The notes under the pieces: model-generated | What the model was told of the DNA's origin: nothing | What the model saw: only the letters and a program-made list of their open reading frames with translations | Database searches by the model: none | Shown: in pieces, positions 17,875-26,317 of the stretch | Numbering within the stretch: the stretch's first letter is position 1 | How the letters are laid out: every line of letters begins with the position of its first letter | Translations under genes and position numbers: made by a program | Assembly (NCBI GenBank): GCA_963775635.1 | Contig: CAVZJO010000013.1 | Coordinates: 124,001 to 188,000 of the forward strand | Direction: 5' to 3' | Origin: JALORV01 sp963775635 | Lineage (GTDB): Bacteria; Pseudomonadota; Gammaproteobacteria; Burkholderiales; Burkholderiaceae_F | Length of the DNA stretch: 64,000 nt

Positions 17875-18654
17875 TCAGTCCTCCAGCTCGGACTTCGCCA
17901 GTTCGACGTCGAGTCTTTCCATTGCGTCGAGCGGCTCACACGCAGCTGCCTCGCCGTAGAGCTCTTCGGCCTGCTTTAGCGCCTTCTTGCCTTCCAGCAT
18001 TACTAAGCCGTTGGCGTATTCGATACGCGCGATGGCCGAGTCCGGCAGCAGCTTGAGCCCGGTCTGGTAGTTCTTGAGTGCGACGTCCTTCTTGGCCCCG
18101 TAGGTGAGACCGCCGATCATCGCGCCGACCTTGTCGATGACCTCGGCGTGGTACGAGCCCAGCGCGGTATGCGCGTCCGCATGTTTCGGCGCAAGCTTGA
18201 TCGTCGTCTCGAGTGCGGACTTCACCTTGCCGCCGATCCCTTGCGCCAGTGCCTTGACCACCGAAATGCCCTGCGAGTAGCGCCCCAGCGCATACGCCTG
18301 CCAGTAAAACGCGTTGGCGTTCTTGGGTTCTTTCGCCTGCAACGCCTCGGCGCGATCGGCGACCTCCTCGAGCAGTTCAAGCTTGCGCTTGTCGTTCTGC
18401 TCGAGGTAGTTTGCATAGATTGCCTGCGCCTTGTTCGCCACATTGGTGCCTTCGGCGCCGGCCTTCAGTCCCAGCTCGTGCGCCTTCTGGAAATCGCCGG
18501 CGTGAAAAGCGATCCATGCCTCGATCACGGCGTCGCTCTTCGGAAAGGCTTCGACATCGCCCTTGTGCAGGCGGTCCCACGCCTTCTTCAAGGTGGCCGC
18601 GGTGTATTGGAACTTTTTGTCGGCATACGGAAACTTCGCCCACGCCTTGGCCAT
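17875..18654 (-). CDS. TPR-like conserved hypothetical protein
   Basis: The 259-residue product is helical, with several segments resembling tetratricopeptide repeats (A-W-I-A-F-H-A-G-D-F-Q-K-A-H, N-A-F-Y-W-Q-A-Y-A-L-G-R-Y, H-A-D-A-H-T-A-L-G-S-Y). It has no signal peptide, so it is probably a cytosolic protein-interaction module. No catalytic motif is visible. Start ATG 18654 has a GGAGG site. It lies 13 bases after the TetR stop on the same strand and is probably the last gene of the phasin-patatin-TetR set, which hints at a link with storage granules. The function is unknown. Confidence 0.7.
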   Translation of the reverse strand: MAKAWAKFPYADKKFQYTAATLKKAWDRLHKGDVEAFPKSDAVIEAWIAFHAGDFQKAHELGLKAGAEGTNVANKAQAIYANYLEQNDKRKLELLEEVADRAEALQAKEPKNANAFYWQAYALGRYSQGISVVKALAQGIGGKVKSALETTIKLAPKHADAHTALGSYHAEVIDKVGAMIGGLTYGAKKDVALKNYQTGLKLLPDSAIARIEYANGLVMLEGKKALKQAEELYGEAAACEPLDAMERLDVELAKSELED

Positions 18655-18667
18655 TTCTGGCCTCCTT

Positions 18668-19327
18668 CTAGTCGTTCAGGTATTCGGCCGCGAGTTGCTC
18701 GAACAGCACGCCTGACTGGCCCGTCAGGTAGGGTGCAGTCAACGACATCACCTGATAGCAGCCGCGCTGCAAGGCCGCGCCGACGACGTCAGGCTCACTG
18801 AAGCGGCGCGGATCGAGCACGTAGGAATACGACAGCCAGTAGGTCGCCACGACGACCATGTTGGTTGCGAGCGCCTCGATCTCGCGTGGTTGCGCGCGCA
18901 GTTCCTGCGCTCTGGCGAGGCCCTCGCACAGGCCGCGAGCCACTTTGACTTTCTGAATCAGCAGTTGCTTGAACTTGAGTTCGAGCGTGCGATTGTTGGC
19001 GAGCAGATTGTTGAGGTCGCGATAGAAGAAGCGGTACTTCCAGATCAGTTCGAACAGCACGTGGAGAAACAGCCAGGCATCCTCGACATTGGGCGCGCGG
19101 TCGGACGGCAGTGCCAGCAACTTGTCGATCTCCCGTTCGAACTGCTGGAAGATGCAGTTGATGATGTCGTCCTTGTTCTTGAAGTGGTAGTACAGGTTGC
19201 CGGGAGAGATGTTCATCTCCTCGGCGATCAGCGTCGTGTTGACGTTGGGTTCGCCGAAATCGTTGAACAGGCGCAGCGACAGCTCGAGGATGCGTTCGCG
19301 CGTGCGACGCGGCGGCTTGCGTTCCAT
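18668..19327 (-). CDS. TetR family regulator, PhaD-like
   Basis: The 219-residue product has an N-terminal TetR helix-turn-helix: R-I-L-E-L-S-L-R-L-F-N-D-F-G-E-P-N-V followed by A-E-E-M-N-I-S-P-G-N-L-Y-Y-H-F. The G-E-P-N-V and I-S-P-G-N-L-Y-Y-H-F wording closely matches PhaD, the regulator of PHA-granule genes in Pseudomonas. The C-terminal part would sense an acyl ligand. The adjoining phasin and patatin genes support a role in PHA or storage-lipid control. PhaD itself acts as an activator of phasin genes; whether this one activates or represses cannot be told. The symbol is withheld because orthology is unproven. Confidence 0.8.
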   Translation of the reverse strand: MERKPPRRTRERILELSLRLFNDFGEPNVNTTLIAEEMNISPGNLYYHFKNKDDIINCIFQQFEREIDKLLALPSDRAPNVEDAWLFLHVLFELIWKYRFFYRDLNNLLANNRTLELKFKQLLIQKVKVARGLCEGLARAQELRAQPREIEALATNMVVVATYWLSYSYVLDPRRFSEPDVVGAALQRGCYQVMSLTAPYLTGQSGVLFEQLAAEYLND

Positions 19328-19394
19328 GGACGGCGCGGAGTGGTTCGGGCCGGATCGGCTTCCGGACCGAAGAATACCCCAGCGAAACTGCGAC

Positions 19395-20666
19395 TTACGC
19401 GGCGAAGCCCGAGTAGCGCAGCCAGCGTTCGAGGTCGTCGAGCGTGTGCGTCAGCAGGCGAGTCGCCGCGGTCGACGCGGTCTCGCGCCAGACGCCACGG
19501 CTCTTCTTGAGACTCTTCACCAGCGTCAGCGCCTGGTCGCTCAGCACATCGGTGCGCAGCGTGATGCCGTGCTGCGTCAGCATCGGTGCGAGTTCGTGAC
19601 GCCGCTTCCACAGCTCCTCGCGCGTCTTCTGGTAGGCGTGCTCGCACAGGCGGCGGCGGCTCGAGTACGAAAACAGGTTCGTGAAGAACATGTCCGCGTC
19701 GGCGCGGTTCGGCTCGAACAGCAGGATGTCGGTGCGCGGATATGCGGTTTTGTAGCGTTCGAGCCCGGCGCCCAGCCGCGAATGGATGATCGAGCGAAAC
19801 GTCTGTGCCAGCACGACCGGCAGACCGCCTTCGACCAGCTTGTCGAGCTGGTGCTCCCGATCGGGGCTGCGGTGGTGCGGGGACGAGTCGAACGGCACCA
19901 ACGGATTCAGGCACAGCATCAGCGCTACGCCCTGGTCCAGCGCGATCGAGGCGTGCAACGTCTTGCGCAATGCGCCGTCGACAAAGTAGCGGCCGTCGAC
20001 TTCCACCGGCGGAAAGAGTCCCGGCAGCGCCGCAGACGCCTGCACCGCGCGCGAGATCGGAACGTGCTCGGTGCCCGGCGCCCCGAAGGGCACAGACACG
20101 CCGGTGTCCAGATCGGTTGCAACGAGGTAAAGCTGGTGGGCGAGCTGCCGGAAGTCGTTGGTGCGCCCGGGCTGGCTGAAGATGCCGGCGAGATAGCGGT
20201 CCACCTCGTCGCCGCTAAAGACTCCAGTCGGGATCGCACGACCGAGCCGTTCGAACGCACTCATGATCGTGCTGGTTCCCAGCAGATAGTGCCAGGCGGC
20301 GCTCAACGCGAGCGGCGGAACCGAGGCGAGGCGCTTCGCGAACTCGCGGAACGCCGGCCTGAACAGCATCGACGGCTCGAAGCGATCGCTGCTCTTTTCA
20401 CCCTCGATGAAGGCACGCGACATCTGGTGCGGGGTGATTCCGTTGGCAAGACCCGCCGCGATGAAGCCGCCGGCACTGACGCCGACATAAACATCGATGT
20501 CGTTGAAATCGACGCCCCCGAGCGATTCGCTGAGGGCGGCGAGTGCCCCGATCTCGTAGATCGCCCCCAATGGGCCCCCACCGGCGAGGGCGAGTCCGAT
20601 ACGCGGGCGTTGCGCAGCTGACAATCGCCGACCGGAACTGCGGCCGGGCGTGGGCCGTTCGGTCAT
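19395..20666 (-). CDS. Patatin-like phospholipase
   Basis: The 423-residue protein is a patatin-family serine hydrolase with a Ser-Asp dyad: the oxyanion loop G-G-G-P-L-G-A, the nucleophile elbow G-V-S-A-G-G (Ser near residue 66) and the Asp in D-G-A. Patatins cleave acyl groups from phospholipids or other lipids, and some are associated with PHA granules as depolymerases. No signal peptide or clear membrane anchor is seen, so action on intracellular lipid or granules is plausible. It lies between the phasin and the PhaD-like regulator on the same strand, which supports a storage-lipid role by inference. Confidence 0.85.
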   Translation of the reverse strand: MTERPTPGRSSGRRLSAAQRPRIGLALAGGGPLGAIYEIGALAALSESLGGVDFNDIDVYVGVSAGGFIAAGLANGITPHQMSRAFIEGEKSSDRFEPSMLFRPAFREFAKRLASVPPLALSAAWHYLLGTSTIMSAFERLGRAIPTGVFSGDEVDRYLAGIFSQPGRTNDFRQLAHQLYLVATDLDTGVSVPFGAPGTEHVPISRAVQASAALPGLFPPVEVDGRYFVDGALRKTLHASIALDQGVALMLCLNPLVPFDSSPHHRSPDREHQLDKLVEGGLPVVLAQTFRSIIHSRLGAGLERYKTAYPRTDILLFEPNRADADMFFTNLFSYSSRRRLCEHAYQKTREELWKRRHELAPMLTQHGITLRTDVLSDQALTLVKSLKKSRGVWRETASTAATRLLTHTLDDLERWLRYSGFAA

Positions 20667-20765
20667 CGCGGTCAGGCGGCGGACGTGATCTCCGCTTCGC
20701 CTCTAGAAATCATGTCGCCGACGGTCGCGCTTGCGCGGTGCCAACCAGCGCCGCGCGGAGGCTTG

Positions 20766-20801
20766 CGGGACGGTCGGGCGCTGTCGCGCGCGACCGTCCC
20801 G
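20766..20801 (-). terminator. Strong hairpin between phasin and patatin
   Basis: A perfect 11-bp stem, CGGGACGGTCG (20766-20776) and CGACCGTCCCG (20791-20801), lies 13 bases beyond the phasin stop codon. There is no U tract on the leftward side, so it may act as an mRNA stabiliser or partial terminator, giving the phasin higher expression than patatin and the regulator. Confidence 0.5.
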
Positions 20802-20813
20802 GTGTCGATCGAA

Positions 20814-21272
20814 TCAGGCTGCCCCCTTGCGAGCGCGCGACGCGCGCTTGGCCGGCCGGGCGCGGGTCAGCGTACCAACGCTGCGCGTCAGCTCTTCGAC
20901 GCGCCGGGTCAGCGCGGCGATTTCCTTGTTGGTCGGCACGCCGAGGCGCGTCAGCGCGCGCTCGACGCGGGCCTCGAACACGGTCTCCAACTTGTCCCAG
21001 GTTCCGTTCGCCTGCTTCTGCAGGCCCGCTGCCACTTTCGTCACTTTCGCCGTCACGTCGTTGACCTTGTCCTCGGTGACCTTCATGGTCCGTTTCTGGA
21101 TGCCGGTGCCTTCGCGCACGAGCGCCTTGAATACCTTCTGGCCTTCTTCCTGCGCCTTCGCGAACGCGCCGAGGCCCGCCAGCCAGATCTCCTGCGCGGA
21201 ATCCTTTACAGCAGCGCGCAACTGGCTCTCGCTCGACGACTTCTCGGCCATTGCCTTGAGCTTCTTGACCAT
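20814..21272 (-). CDS. PHA granule-associated protein, PhaF/PhaI-type phasin
   Basis: The 152-residue product belongs to the polyhydroxyalkanoate granule-associated (PhaF/PhaI) family. The hallmark segment I-W-L-A-G-L-G-A-F-A-K-A-Q-E-E-G-Q-K-V-F-x-A-L-V is followed by a heptad-rich coiled coil (L-T-R-R-V-E-E-L-T-R-S-V). The C-terminus is short and basic (AKRASRARKGAA), like a truncated form of the DNA-binding tail of PhaF that helps segregate granules. It is unrelated in sequence to the phasin at 1803-2375, so the organism carries two phasin types. It is divergent from the acyl-CoA reductase gene. Confidence 0.88.
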   Translation of the reverse strand: MVKKLKAMAEKSSSESQLRAAVKDSAQEIWLAGLGAFAKAQEEGQKVFKALVREGTGIQKRTMKVTEDKVNDVTAKVTKVAAGLQKQANGTWDKLETVFEARVERALTRLGVPTNKEIAALTRRVEELTRSVGTLTRARPAKRASRARKGAA

Positions 21273-21298
21273 CTGTCACTCCTTACCCTGCGGGTGGA

Positions 21299-21368
21299 TT
21301 GTCCGACAAGCACAGTCTAGGAGTCGTAACGCATGACCAACAACAAACTGCATAGAGCCTCGGCTCTA
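21299..21368. promoter_or_regulatory. Candidate operators in the phasin/reductase divergent promoter
   Basis: The 171-base gap between the divergent phasin and acyl-CoA reductase genes contains two palindromes: TTGTCCGACAA (21299-21309) and TAGAGCC-TC-GGCTCTA (21353-21368). A TACACT (21388-21393) may be a -10 box for the reductase. The PhaD-like regulator encoded nearby is an obvious candidate binder, by inference only. Confidence 0.45.
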
Positions 21369-21443
21369 GGCCTTGCGGCGCCGGCGCTACACTCGCCGCG
21401 CGATTCGTTCAGCGAACACCGTTCTGCCAGGAGGAGACACCCG

Positions 21444-23450
21444 ATGACGTACTTCGTCACCGGCGCCACCGGTTTCATCGGCAAGCGCCTCGTCAAGAAA
21501 TTGCTTGCTCGGCGTCAGACAACCGTCTATTTCCTCGTCCGCAAAGAGAGCCTCGACAAGGTACCGGCGCTTCTCGACTACTGGGGGGTGTCGGAGGACC
21601 GGGCGGTCGCGGTGGTCGGCGACCTTGGCAAGCCGTTGCTCGGAGTATCGAAGGCAGATCAGAAGCAACTCGCCGGCAAGGTCAAGCACTTTTTCCATCT
21701 CGCGGCGGTGTACGACCTGAAGGCCGACGCGGAAAGCCAGATCGTCGCCAACATCGAAGGCACGCGCAACGCGGTTGCGCTGGCCAACGCGATCAAGGCC
21801 GGCATCTTCCAGCACGTGTCGTCGATCGCCGCGGCCGGGATGTACGAGGGGGTGTTCCGCGAGGACATGTTCGAGGAGGCTGAGGGGCTCGACCATCCGT
21901 ACTTCGCGACCAAGCACGATTCCGAGAAGATCGTGCGCAAGGAATCGAAGATGCCGTGGCGGGTCTACCGCCCGGCCATCGTCGTCGGCGACAGCCGCAC
22001 CGGCGAGATGGACAAGATCGACGGGCCGTACTACTTCTTCAAGCTGATCCAGCGCATGCGCGAGCTGCTGCCGTCGTGGGTGCCGGTGGTCGGCATCGAG
22101 GGCGGCCGCATCAATGTCGTGCCGGTCGACTTCGTGGTGAATGCGATCGACCATATCGCGCACGCCAAGGAAGGCGACAAGAAGGCGTTCCACCTGGTCG
22201 ACCCGACGCCGTATCGCGTCGGCGACATGCTGAACATTTTCGCCAAGGCGGCACACGCGCCGCAGTTCGCGCTGCGGGTCAACGCCGCACTGATCGGCTT
22301 CATTCCCGGCAGCGTGCGCAAGGGCATGCTGGCGCTGACGCCGGTCCGTCGCATCCGCGACACCGTGATGAAGGACCTCGGCCTGCCGGACGACATCATC
22401 ACGTTTGTCAACTATCCGACGCGTTTCGACGCGCGCGACGCGACGGCGGCGCTGAAAGGCACCGGCATCAGCTGCCCGCGGCTGGAGGACTACGCCTACC
22501 GACTGTGGGATTACTGGGAACGCAACCTCGATCCTGATCTTTTCATCGACCGCACGCTGAAGGGGCAGGTGCAGGGAAAGGTAATCGTCATCACCGGCGG
22601 TTCCTCCGGCATCGGACTGGCCGCGGCTCACAAGATTACGCAGGCGGGTGCGACCACGGTGATCATCGCGCGCGATCTCGAGAAACTCGCCGCAGCCAAG
22701 AAGGAGATCGAGACCGGACTCGGCGACAACGAAAACGGCGGCAAGGTCGTCACGCATTCGGCGGACCTCGCGAGCAACGAGGGTGTCGACAAGGCCACGG
22801 CGTGGATCATCGAGACTTTCGGCGGCGCCGACTTCCTCGTCAACAACGCCGGACGATCGATCCGCCGAGGCATCGAATCGAGCTACGACCGCTATCACGA
22901 CTTCGAGCGCACGATGCAGGTCAACTACTTCGGCGCGCTGCGGATGACGATGGGGCTGTTGCCGCACATGACGGCGAAGCGGCGCGGCCACATCATTAAC
23001 ATCTCGTCGATCGGCGTGCTGACCAACGCGCCGCGCTTTTCCGCTTATGTCGCGTCGAAGGCGGCGCTCGACGCCTGGACCGCGTGCGCCTCGTCCGAGT
23101 TCGCCGATGTCGGCATCAAGTTCACGACGATCAACATGCCGCTGGTCCGCACGCCGATGATCGCGCCGACCAAGATGTACCAGAACGTGCCGACACTGTC
23201 GCCGGAGGAAGCCGGCGACATGATCGTGCAGGCCATCGTCGACAAGCCGGTGCGCATCGCCACGCCGCTCGGCATTTTCGGCGCCGGGCTGCATGCGCTC
23301 GCACCGCGCATAGAGCAGATCGTGATGAACACCACCTTCCGCATGTTCCCGGATTCGGACGCCGCCAAGGGAGCGAAGGAGGGCGAGAAACAGAAGGCCA
23401 CGGCCGATCAGATCGCCTTCGCGAACCTGATGCGGGGGATCCACTTTTAG
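21444..23450 (+). CDS. Two-domain fatty acyl-CoA reductase (alcohol-forming type)
   Basis: The 668-residue protein fuses two Rossmann reductases. Residues 1 to about 370 form an extended-SDR/thioester reductase domain (YFVTGATGFIGKRL, H-V-S-S-I-A-A-A-G). Residues about 375-668 form a classical SDR (V-I-T-G-G-S-S-G-I-G, N-N-A-G-R-S-I-R-R, and the Ser, Y-x-x-x-K set in S-A-Y-V-A-S-K). The order and wording (GEMDKIDGPYYFFK, GIEGGRINVVPVDFVV, Y-W-E-R-N-L-D-P-D-L-F) closely follow the Marinobacter fatty acyl-CoA reductase that makes fatty alcohols for wax esters, as I recall it. It should reduce acyl-CoA to aldehyde and alcohol with NADPH. The start ATG 21444 follows GGAGG. It sits divergent to granule genes. 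Confidence 0.85.
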   Translation: MTYFVTGATGFIGKRLVKKLLARRQTTVYFLVRKESLDKVPALLDYWGVSEDRAVAVVGDLGKPLLGVSKADQKQLAGKVKHFFHLAAVYDLKADAESQIVANIEGTRNAVALANAIKAGIFQHVSSIAAAGMYEGVFREDMFEEAEGLDHPYFATKHDSEKIVRKESKMPWRVYRPAIVVGDSRTGEMDKIDGPYYFFKLIQRMRELLPSWVPVVGIEGGRINVVPVDFVVNAIDHIAHAKEGDKKAFHLVDPTPYRVGDMLNIFAKAAHAPQFALRVNAALIGFIPGSVRKGMLALTPVRRIRDTVMKDLGLPDDIITFVNYPTRFDARDATAALKGTGISCPRLEDYAYRLWDYWERNLDPDLFIDRTLKGQVQGKVIVITGGSSGIGLAAAHKITQAGATTVIIARDLEKLAAAKKEIETGLGDNENGGKVVTHSADLASNEGVDKATAWIIETFGGADFLVNNAGRSIRRGIESSYDRYHDFERTMQVNYFGALRMTMGLLPHMTAKRRGHIINISSIGVLTNAPRFSAYVASKAALDAWTACASSEFADVGIKFTTINMPLVRTPMIAPTKMYQNVPTLSPEEAGDMIVQAIVDKPVRIATPLGIFGAGLHALAPRIEQIVMNTTFRMFPDSDAAKGAKEGEKQKATADQIAFANLMRGIHF

Positions 23451-23554
23451 CAGGCGCTCCTCGTGTACGCGATCGGCTTTGCCGATCGCACGTGCACTCG
23501 GAACGGATCAGTCAGCGGGCGGCTCTTCGGCGCAGCCGGGCGGGTGGCCCGGGT

Positions 23555-24503
23555 TCAACTGCTGGCTGCGGCGGCTGTCTCGCGTGTGCCCGGGGCGTGA
23601 GCTTCAGGCCGCGGGCGTTCCACGACCTCTATCAGTTTGGCCAACACAGAGTCGTCGTCGGTCATCGACAGATGACCGATGCGCTCGAACCATACGGCAT
23701 CGGCGCAGGCGAGGATTTGATTGTCACGCGGCACGATCATGTTGTCGTGCTGACTGGCGAAACAGATGAACTCCACGGGCTCGTCGCTCGCCGCTAGCTT
23801 GCGTACGTAATCGCAGGCGAGTTCCATCTGCCGAGTGTTCTCGCCGCGGCCCAGGCGCGCGAACAGTGTGCCGTGGTGCGGCGAATCGATGGTGACGACG
23901 CGGGCGACCGCATGATGGCCGTGCTCCCGCAGGTAGGCGCGCGCCGCCAGCCCGCCCATGCTGTGGCAGACGAGGGTGATGCGTTCGACTCCGGCGCCTG
24001 CGCGCAAGCGCTCGACCGCCGCATGGATCCGGTCCGCATAACCGTGGACAGTTCCGTACACCGGTTCCAGGTTCACCGTCGCGCAGTTCCAGCGGCCCGC
24101 CAGACCGCCCTGCAGCAGCCAGGGCCTCCACGTTGCCCGGTTGCACATGTAGCCGTGGATGAACAGCACGGCGCACCGTCCGTCGCGCGCGATCGCCGGC
24201 TCCGGAAATCCGGCGCGCCATGGCTGGTCGACGTTGAAGACCATGAACGAACGCCACGTTTCGCGCAACCACACGCGGGCGAGCGCAAGCGGACCCAGCC
24301 GCGCACCCGGACGTCGATCGATCAAGCGCGCCGGTGATGAACTCGATCGCCAGCGGAACGCCGTGGACTGCGAAGGGCAGCGCGAGACCCAGCAGCACGG
24401 CGAGCCAGGTGGGGGCACCCAGCCAGATGAGCCCGACCGCGAGCGCGACCGCCGCGACGACCTCGAACGCGGCGCTGAGTCGCAGCATGCCGGCTAAAGT
24501 CAT
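23555..24503 (-). CDS. Lipase-like alpha/beta hydrolase, frameshifted
   Basis: Two frames combine into a protein of about 315 residues. The N-terminus (from ATG 24503) has two hydrophobic segments, V-V-A-A-V-A-L-A-V-G-L-I-W-L-G and W-L-A-V-L-L-G-L-A-L-P-F, suggesting a membrane anchor. The rest is an alpha/beta hydrolase with F-I-H-G-Y, the elbow C-H-S-M-G-G (nucleophile Ser), D-S-P-H-H-G-T and a C-terminal G-H-L-S-M catalytic His. The frames join at about 24325, where an extra T in GCGCTTGATC interrupts A-L-I-D-R-R-P-G. The start overlaps the stop of the last receptor gene (ATGA), so it is probably the last gene of the peptide-receptor operon. The substrate is unknown. Confidence 0.75.
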
Positions 24504-26309
24504 GCGCGCGCGAGCTTGAGCTCGGTGTCGATATCGATCCACGCCCACTTGCGCGACTGAACGGATGACGGCGGAATCCGACCACCCACGGCTGCGCAAG
24601 ATCGACGTACACCCGATGCATGTGCATCATGTACGGCATGTAGGCGACCAGCAGGCGCGAGGCGTCGCGCAACATCGCCAGTCGCTCGGGTCCATCGGGC
24701 AGCACGCGCTGCTGCTCGAACAGCCGGTTGTAGGCCGGCAGGTCGAAGCGTGCATCGTTGATCGACTCGCGATTCGGCCCGTACGCCATGCCGAAGATCG
24801 TGTCGCTGTCGGGCTGGCCCACCTGCCACGCATAGCCCCACATCATCAGCTGCCCGGCCATCGACTGCTTGACGAGTTCGGGCCACTGGGCGATGCGAAA
24901 TGACGTGCTGCAGCCCGAGCGCGGTCATGTACTTCTTCCACAGTTCGTTGGCGCTGCGGTCGCGCTGCGTATCGCTCGCGGCGATTTCCAGCGCCAGCGG
25001 CGCGCCGTCGGGCAACTCGCGCCAACCGTCGCCGTCGCGGTCGACATAGCCGTAGGTGTCGAGCAGCGCCTTGGCGCGGGCCGGGTCGTATTCGGCCATC
25101 GCGGTCCGATACGCCGGATCGTATCCGAACGTCGCCGGAACAAAGGGCGCACAGGCCTGGACACCGTAGCCGCTGAAGATGCTGCGGATGTATGCGCTGC
25201 CGTCGAAGCCGAGCGCGACCGCGCGGCGCAGCGCGACCTTGTCCGCCGTGTACCCACCGACCAGCGGATGCTCCATGTTGAAGTAGGTGAGCGTGATGTC
25301 GGACATCGGCGTGAACATCGGCCTTGATGCCCTTGCGCGCGAGAAACGGCGCAAGCTTGCCGTTCGGCGCAGCCACGCGCACCAGGTCGACCGGCACCGG
25401 GTCGAGGATGTCAAGCTGGCCCTGCAGGAACGCCAGCCAGCGCGGCTGCGATTCCTCGATGACGGAGATTTCGACCCGGTCGATCAGCGGTACGCCGCCG
25501 GCCCTGCAGGCGCGCCGACCTCGGCAGCGAGCTGAGGCACGTCGTCGGCGGCGGTGAAGTCGTAGCGCTCCTCGCGATAGCCGGCATTGCGTTCGAGCAC
25601 GATGCGCGACGAGCGCGTCCAGGCGGCCAGTCGGAACGGCCCGGTGCCGACGGGGTGCGCCATGATCTCGTCGCCGTAGGCTTCGACCACCTCGCGCGCG
25701 ACCGCGCCGAACAGCGACGCGTCGGCGAAGTTGTAGATCAAGCGCGGGTTCGGATTCGGCGAGTCGGACCTGCAGCGTGTAGCGGTCCAGCACTCGCAGG
25801 CCTTCGACCTCGGCCGCGTAGTCGAATCCCCGCTTGCCCTTCAGCGCCGCCGCGCGCAGTTCGCTCAGGCCGAGCACCTTGCTGTTCTCGAGCACGAACA
25901 GCATCGGGCTCTTCCAGCGCGGGTCGTAGATGCGCTTCCACGAGTACACGTAGTCGGCTGCCACCAGTTCGCGCGGCTTGCCGCCGAATGCCGGATCGTC
26001 CTGGAAGTGGATCCCCGGCCGCAGGCGGAATGTGAAGGTGCGGAAGTCGGCCGAGACTTCCGGCAAGGCGGCGAGCGTGTTGGTGCGCAGTTGCGACGGC
26101 CGCGCCATGAAGTCGAACTCGAGCGGTGCGTCGAAGATGTGTCCGATCACCGTGCGCGAGTACAGATCCTGCACCTGCGCCGGGTCGAAGCCGGTTTCGG
26201 CGGTCGCGAAGGCCACGCGCAGCACGCGGCCCTCACTGCTCGCAAGCGTCGCCGCGGCGGGCGCTGCCAGCGCCGCCGAGGAAGTCAGCAGGAAGTCGCG
26301 GCGCCGCAT
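24500..26309 (-). pseudogene. ABC peptide substrate-binding protein F (sixth of array), multiply frameshifted
   Basis: This is a homologue of the five intact receptors upstream, starting with a Tat-type signal M-R-R-R-D-F-L-L (ATG 26309) and ending W-I-D-I-D. About five frame changes occur, near 25755, 25500, 25318, 24890 and 24552. Between them the family segments remain intact: ETGFDPAQVQDLYSR, HPVGTGPFRLAAW, RWLAFLQGQLDILD, NMEHPLVGGYT, DRDGDGWRELPDG, LPDGPERLAMLRD. Such conservation means the damage is recent or is sequence error; five indels in one gene is much denser than elsewhere in the window. If real, the gene is dead. It begins 8 bases after the preceding receptor stop. Confidence 0.85.
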
Positions 26310-26317
26310 CCCCCGGG

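Noticed and set aside
20766..20801. Hairpin as a transposon end
   Set aside because: No matching second end, target duplication or transposase is present.
24500..26309. Receptor F as split domain proteins with separate functions
   Set aside because: The fragments lack their own starts and ribosome sites, and the joins fall inside conserved domains.
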